NCBI GenBank assembly: GCA_012934845.2
Contig: WNNJ02001795.1
Span: 124,001-188,000, forward strand
Direction: 5' to 3'
Source of the DNA: Pomphorhynchus laevis
Lineage: Eukaryota; Acanthocephala; Palaeacanthocephala; Echinorhynchida; Pomphorhynchidae
DNA: 64,000 nt
Under the pieces are notes generated by a model that was given only the letters and a program-made list of their open reading frames with translations, did no database searches and was not told the DNA's origin. Positions within the stretch are counted from its first letter, which is position 1, and each line of letters starts with the position of its first letter. Made by a program: the position numbers and the translations under genes. Positions 57,600 through 64,000 of the stretch are shown here, piece by piece.

Positions 57600-59110
57600 A
57601 TCTAGATTGATGTTTTAAATATTATGTCTATCATATCGCATTATATGTTTTTATATTATAATACAATATATTATATTAAAAGTGATATCTCAAACTAAAA
57701 ACAATCTTATAGTATTTACTATAGATGTTACAAGGTCGAGTGATACAATTAGTTAGCCTATTCTCGGCTTCTAGCATGTCTAAGTGTTTAACAATTGACT
57801 TAAACATTTTAATAATAATGTAATAACAATAAATATATAAACAATATAATGCGATAATTAATTGAATTCGTTAATAATATAATTGTAATTTACTGTGTCA
57901 TGAATTAAAAATACAAAACATAATCGCGTTTTATGATTAAAAAATAATTTAATCATTGATATGTTTTAATAATTCTTATTTGATCTACTATGTCCATCGT
58001 ATATTCTGATTACCCGAACATTCAAATGCAGTATAAATGTTAATTTCATGATAAATTTAGTATTGAATTTATCATTTTTAATAATTCAAATGTATTTTAT
58101 CTATAATTATAATTTAATTGCCTCAGCTAACTATTTCTTCAATTCGAATTTATTTTTCAGAATTCTTTAGGCATCGCTAAATAAATAGCAACTTATTGTG
58201 AGGATTCAATCCTATGCTATATATACGGGTTTCTTAAAATGACTAGTTATATAATTTAATATTAAACGTATATTTTCTAAAAAATATCCACTAAATCTGT
58301 TTAAAAATATTCTTTATTCCTCAACGTATGAACAGCTCCTGCTGAAATATCGTGAAACAAATTTATTTTACGCGAAATGATCGAAATTCAGACAATTATC
58401 TTAAAGTATAAATATTTTAATTATACTTTTTAATTAATAATATGAAACCGTATATATATCATGAGTATTAAATATGATTTTCGATAATTTTTTATATATA
58501 TTGGCAAGTATAAATTTTAGCTTGTGTTAAAAATTAATATAATATGCCACAGGGAGAATTGCTGCGCTATCGGAAGTTCACCCTCAATCCTACACCAAAC
58601 TAAAATAGCAAGGCCAAAATACATACCCAGTTGTATTTGCTCTAAAGAAAAATATTATATTATATAGAAATATTAAAACAAACAAAAACAAGCAACCTTT
58701 TGTGATTTTCCGTTTATATAAAATGATACGGAATAAACAACGCTTTTCTATATTATTTAAATAAACAATAAAGTTTGAAACATTTAAATCTTCGAAATGT
58801 TTGCGTAATAAATCTACCAGCTAACGTACTTGACAGCAACAACAAAGAATTCACCATCATGATCTTAAACATATGAAATTTTTTATAAATAATAATTTTA
58901 TTAGCAACAAATTAAATCGTCAATGAGAGCAAATGTTTATCGCATAAAACAAAAACGTAAGCCATTGATATATTCAGAAAACTTAATAAAAATATCTTAT
59001 TGAACTAATTTGTCGTTATGTGTATTAATTCGAAATAGCTAAAATGTTATATAATATGATACAGTGTATTGATAACAGTACATTGAATTTATTATTAATA
59101 CTGCAGTACA
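57600..59110. other. AT-rich stretch without recognisable content
   Basis: About 1.5 kb of AT-rich sequence between the PLE repeats and the satellite. Around 58540-58620 a short GC-richer piece (GGGAGAATTGCTGCGCTATC) is of unknown origin. No open frame of note. Confidence 0.4.
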
Positions 59111-59120
59111 TATAATCATC

Positions 59121-61124
59121 GATAAACTATTTACTTGATAAATAATTTACTTGACAAACCTTTTACCTGATAAACTATTTACTTGATACACTAATTACTT
59201 GATCAACCATTTACTTTATAAACTATATATTTGATAACTAATTTCTTGATAAACTTTTTATTAAATGAACAATTTATTTGCTAAACTATTTGCTTGAAAA
59301 ACTGTTTACTTGGTAAATTATTTACTCTATAACTATTTACTTGATAAACTATTTACTTGATACTCTAAATACTTGATCAACCATTTACATTATAAACCAT
59401 TTACTTGATAAACTTTTTACTTGATAAACTTTTTACTTAATAGACTATTTACTAGATAAACTATTTACTTGATAGACTAATTACTTGATCAACCATTTAC
59501 TTTATAAACTATATATTTGATAACTATTTACTTGATCAACCGTTTACTTAATGAATTATTTATTTGCTAAACTATTTGCTTGATAAACTATTTACTTGAT
59601 AAACTATTGACTTGATAAACTATTTACTTGATAAACTATTTACTTGACAAACTATTTACTTAATACACTAATAACTTGATCAACTATTTACTTTATAAAC
59701 TATTTACTTGATATACGTTTTAATTAATAAACTATTTACTTGATATACGTTTTAATTAATAAACTATTTACTTGATACACTAATTACTTGATCAACCATT
59801 AACTTTATAAACTATATATTTGATAACTATTTACTTGATTAACTGTTTACTTAATGAACTATATTTTTGCTAAACGATTTGTTTGATAAACTATTGACTT
59901 GATAAACTATTGACTTGATAAACTTTTAACTTGATTAATTATTTACTTTATAAACTATTTACTTGACAAATTATTTACTTTATAAACTATTTACTTGATA
60001 AACAATTTTTAATAACTATTGACTTGATAGACTCTTTACTTGATGAACTATTTATCTGATAAGCTATTTACGTGATAAACTATTTACTTGATAAGCTATT
60101 TATTTGATAAACTACTTTTTACTTGATAAACTTTTTACTTGATAAACTTTTTACTTGATAAACTTTTTACTTGATAAACTTTTTACTTGATAAACTTTTT
60201 ACTTGATAAACTTTTTACTTGATAAACTTTTTACTTGATAAACTTTTTACTTGATAAACTTTTTACTTGATAAACTATTTACTTGATAAACTATTTACTA
60301 GATAAACTATTTACTTGATAAACTATTTACTTGATAAACTATTTACTTGGTAAACCATTTACTTAATAAACTATTTATTTAATAACTATTTACTTGATAA
60401 ACTGTTTACTTAATCAACTTTTTAGTGTATTAACTATTGACTTTATAAACTATTTACTTGATAAACTATTTACTTAATAAACATTTTACTTGATAAATTA
60501 TTTACTTGATACACTAATTACTTGATCAACCATTTACTTTATAAACTATATATTTGATAACTATTTACTTGATCAACCGTTTACTTAATGAATTATTTAT
60601 TTGCTAAACTATTTGCTTGATAAACTATTTACTTGATAAACTATTGACTTGATAAACTATTTACTTGATAAACTTTTTACTTGATAAACTTTTTATTTGA
60701 TAAACTATTTACTCGATAAACTATTTACTTGATAAACTATTTATTCGATAAACTATTTACTTGATTGACTATTTACTAGATAAACAATTTGCTTGATTGA
60801 CTATTTTCTAGATAAACTATTTACTTGATAAACTTTTTACTTGATAAACTATTTACTTAGTAAACCATTTACTCTATAAACTGTTTATTTTATAACTATT
60901 TACTTGATAAACTGTTTACTTAATGAACTATTTATTTGCTAAACTATTTGCATGATAAACTATTTACTTGATAAACTATTGACTTGATAAACTATTGACT
61001 TGATAAACTATTGACTTGATAAACTATTTACTAGATAAATTATTGACTTGTTAAACTATTTACTTGATCAATTATTTACTTTATAAACTACTTACTTGAT
61101 AGATTGTTTACTTTATAAACTATT
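59121..61124 (+). repeat. 16-bp satellite, about 125 units, with higher-order repeats
   Basis: The unit TATTTACTTGATAAAC repeats for 2.0 kb. From about 60115 to 60270 roughly ten units are identical (TTTTTACTTGATAAAC). Elsewhere units vary by 1-3 bases. A variant block of about 165 bp (starting ACTAATTACTTGATCAACC) occurs nearly unchanged at 59476 and 60513, and in a more diverged form at 59779 and probably near 59190, so larger segments have been duplicated. There are no spacers, so it is not a CRISPR-like array. Confidence 0.95.
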
Positions 61125-61149
61125 GTCATAAAAAAGTTTGAGAGATAAT

Positions 61150-64000
61150 ATATACAAAGATTCATTTGAGAGATACAAAAGAAAGATTCAGAGGTAATAG
61201 ATTCGGACGAGCAGAATCTTTTTTTATAAATCAATTTAGTAAATAGGTTACGTTTCAAGAAATTTACAACTGTTTAAGCAAATTACAAATAAGACCACAA
61301 CAAATATTTACAGCTTCAACACGCAATATTGATATATACAAATTTGAAATTGATCTGAGGAAATCGCAAGCAAGATAGCCAAATTCGTCACAGCAAATCT
61401 ACAATCAACTGGCGGCTCGCTCACGCTCGCCGACTCTACGACGCTTGGCAATTACAATCTTACTCTCAATGTTACCAAACACAATGGCTGACGATGGGCA
61501 AAATCAAAATGATATTATCAGAGGTAAGCGGCCCTGTCGCATATGCCAGCGGGACATCGCCTTGACAACTAATAGATGCTTCCGCTTTCATAAGTTCAGA
61601 GGTTCAAGGTGTGCAGGTTCGGGCGAGGGATTCGGCTGTTTCGACAATGCGTCCAAGGTCCAACCAAATGAAGCCACCACATAAGTCATAACTCCAACAT
61701 TAGCAATTCCAAGCGCTCGAGTCGACGCTTCGAACCGTCTATCATGTCTTCAATCATGTTGGCGCAGAGAATCAACAACAGTCATACGCATTCCGTACAA
61801 AGCACGTGTTCTAGCAGCCACCCATTTCTGTGACAATATCAAACATTCACTGCAAATCGGTGATGTCACTTCATGGACAAAGTTGCTGCTCTTCGAAAAA
61901 TCATGCTTCAGTGACCCAATGCCCACAACATGCAAAGGTCGATATAAGCTCGAGAAGGACATTTGCGAATCAATAAGAGCCTACGCGACAACCGCCTTAA
62001 CGGATGTGCTATCCATGATACAAACGCCACACAAATATGCAAACCGTCAACTAAACGGCAATTCAGAAATTGCTTGTATCAACCTGGCTAAGCATGGTAA
62101 TTCCGGTAAAGCACTCCAGCGTTTGGTTTCAGGAGGAATGGTCGACTCATCTACACAAGCACGGGCAACACTGCAAATACTACATCCTCTGATGTACAAC
62201 ATCTGGCGGGATCAGCCACTATCCTCATCTAATCTTATATAACTACTTTCAAACAATCCTAGTTCGTATATATCTGTAGGCCGCGAGACCGTCATTGCCG
62301 CGGTCAACTCATTTCCTTCAGCTTGGGGAACAGGTTGCCTGGGGATAAGATCGGAGCATCTCCAGAACATGTTACGATCAAATAGCGGCGGTTCGCTAGC
62401 AGAGAACCTGACGCACCTTGTCAACCACCTTCTGGCGGGACTAGCACCCTCTGAAGTGGCGCCTTACATAGCCGGCGCGAACTTGATCGCACTTCCCAAA
62501 AAGGACGGGGGTATAAGACCAATTGCCGTTGGCGAAACTCTACGCCGTCTCTGCTCGAAATGCATATGTCTCCAACTCCGCAAACGTTTCATTGGTCTCC
62601 TACAACCAACATAACTAGGGGTAGCAACCCCAAACGCAGTGGAAAAGATCGTTCACAACGTCCGACGAATCCACGAACATCACGCCAACGACAACAACTA
62701 GGTTTGGGCAAAAATCGATCTTTCAAACGCCTTCAACTCATTGTCAGAGCGCACTTTCAAGCGGCGGTCCGAAAGAACGTCCTGGAGCTCTTGCCATGGT
62801 TTGACTTTTCATACAAGTGCAAGGCACCCCTTCGTTTCGGGCCGCAGGACCCTCTCAATTAATGCAAAGGAGTCCAGCAGGGTGACTCGTTGGGCCCGTT
62901 CCTCTTCTCGTTAGCCATTAAGAAAACGATTGAACAAGTTTCTTATATCCCTGGAGTAAACCTCAACATTTATACCTTGACGATGGCATAGTCGGCGGGA
63001 CGCTTTTGGCAATCGCATCCGCACTCGGCTGGCTAGACACGAGTTTCAAACGATTGAATTGCAGCTAAACTGGCGAAAGACAGAGGTCATCGGCACGCCT
63101 GAAGCCATAAGCTCTTGCTTGGCCCTACTATCCGAGGTGGTTTCGGAGAACACCTCTGGAAACACACACTTGTTAGGCATACCCATCGGTGACGCGTCCT
63201 TCATAGAAACCCACCTGGGCGCATTTATACATAGTGTTATGCAGGTCGGAGAAGAATACAGTCTGGATCCTACACTTTTTCCTGGCTATTCAGAGGCATT
63301 ATCCACCCTTAGAACCACAGTGGGGTCTCACTTCATACCGTCTACGGAGGGCGGTCAATCATCAACCTCACGCCTGATTAAAAATCTCGCGTCGACACAG
63401 CTGTTACAATCATCTAGCGAAATGGATCGTGCCCGACTATATGCAGTGTCGTGTCCAAAAGCTGGGGTTTGGCTTAGTGCTGTACCAAATGCGGCATCTG
63501 GAACGGAATTAACACCCCACAGTTCTGTATTCTAGTCCGCATGTGGCTTAGGATTCCTTTACACAAAAAGGATACTAGATGCGGTCGCTACATGCGCATA
63601 ACTGATAAGGAAGGCATATACTCGCTAACTTGCCAATACGGGGGTTACAAAGGACTGCGGCATAATGCTATTCGTGACGTGGTATTCGCAGCCGCACAAT
63701 CAGCCCGAATGGATGTAGCTCTGGAAGTGCGAGGTATTATCCCGGACCTACGTGAACAACCGGCAGACATCTTATTTTATGGGGACCCTCTCTATGCAAT
63801 CGACTTTGCAATCACCCACCCCTAACAGACGGCATACCGTCGCTCAGCTGCTAACGCACAGCTCGCCGCCGCTACATCGTACGCGGCTAATGTTAAAGAC
63901 CGAAAGTACAAGAGCAGGGTCGAAGCAGCGGGGTATATATTCTCAGCCGCTGTAGTGGAGTCGTTTGGGGGATGGAATGAAGAGGGAAACAGGGTCATCA
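61150..64000 (+). mobile_element. REL-endonuclease LINE, family Y relative, 3' end outside window
   Basis: A 5' leader of about 300 bp, then MADDGQNQN and a Cys/His finger RPCRICQRDIALTTNRCFRF followed by HKFRGSRCAGSG near 61530-61630. A central region follows (IPYKARVLAATHFCDNIKHS, then TSWTKLLLFEKSCFSDP, near 61790-61920). The RT has LIALPKKDGGIRPIAVGETL near 62485, motif A AKIDLSNAFNSLSER near 62710, motif B GVQQGDSLGPFLFSLAI near 62870, and motif C LDDG near 62975 where the frame shifts. The thumb is at 63059-63530. The C-terminal segment at 63541-63955 has RHNAIRDVVFAAAQ and IIPDLREQPADILFYGD then YAIDFAITHP, the PD..D layout of the REL nuclease, ending in AVVESFGGWNEEGN. Only a handful of breaks, so younger than the copy at 1-2.6 kb. 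Confidence 0.82.
63541..63825 (+). CDS. REL nuclease domain segment of the LINE
   Basis: MWLRIPLHKKDTRCGRYMRI continues the preceding frame after a stop. Cys residues (TRCGRYM, SLTCQYGG) mark the knuckle next to the nuclease. RHNAIRD, PADILFYGD and AIDFAI match the His-Asn-x-x-Arg-Asp and the two acidic nuclease motifs of the family. This is part of the LINE at 61150-64000, not a separate gene. Confidence 0.75.
   Translation: MWLRIPLHKKDTRCGRYMRITDKEGIYSLTCQYGGYKGLRHNAIRDVVFAAAQSARMDVALEVRGIIPDLREQPADILFYGDPLYAIDFAITHP

Noticed and set aside
59121-61124. CRISPR-like array
   Set aside because: Units of 16 bp are contiguous with no spacers, the sequence is eukaryotic, and there are no cas genes.

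Overview
This is AT-rich animal DNA, most likely from an invertebrate. It has spliced genes with very short to long introns, an animal-type tRNA-Thr, and a dense, diverse set of non-LTR and Penelope-like retroelements. The RTE element at 39-42 kb resembles nematode RTEs as I remember them, and one intron is only 42 nt. A nematode (perhaps an enoplean) is therefore my best guess, but no single sequence here proves it.

Region 1-37 kb is host gene space loaded with repeats. Sixteen exons on the + strand, from 3644 to 28724, join in perfect phase into 693 codons plus a stop. They encode the C-terminal two thirds of a UBE3C-type HECT ubiquitin ligase, including the whole HECT domain and its catalytic Cys; the 5' end lies before the window. 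Its introns hold a Rex1-like LINE tail, two related Penelope-like elements (PLEs; 8.6-10.4 kb and 21.6-23.4 kb), and short palindromes with hammerhead-ribozyme-like motifs. Before the first exon lie a decayed LINE of the restriction-like-endonuclease (REL) kind (1-2.6 kb) and PLE end fragments. A second, unidentified host gene runs on the - strand (about 36.9 to 30.7 kb). It has a membrane-segment exon, Ser/Asn-rich tail exons and a final 0.9-kb exon with a stop and an AATAAA signal, and it lies tail-to-tail with UBE3C.

Region 37.5-50.3 kb is a nest of retroelements. Two copies of one I/Jockey-type LINE (A and B) stand head to tail. Each starts at ATGACC and is bounded by ATTATAAATC, and the array ends 10 bp before a tRNA-Thr(CGT) gene. 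LINE A is split by an almost intact 3.2-kb RTE element with a 17-bp target-site duplication. LINE B is split by a Ty3/gypsy element with 90-bp LTRs and a 5-bp target-site duplication.

Region 50.3-64 kb holds the tRNA, two pieces of a second REL-endonuclease LINE family joined in inverted orientation, a pair of tRNA-derived SINE units, a nested set of inverted repeats around a PLE fragment with a GIY-YIG endonuclease, a 2-kb satellite of 16-bp units, and a further REL-type LINE that runs off the right end.

The most unusual signals are: (1) a repeated CTGANGA-T-stem-GAAATAT motif, hammerhead-like, often found as divergent palindromic pairs; (2) a possible circularly permuted hammerhead in the ends of the PLE family; (3) the tandem LINE array beside a tRNA gene; and (4) the complete absence of CAG 3' splice sites in the UBE3C gene model (15 of 16 are TAG).
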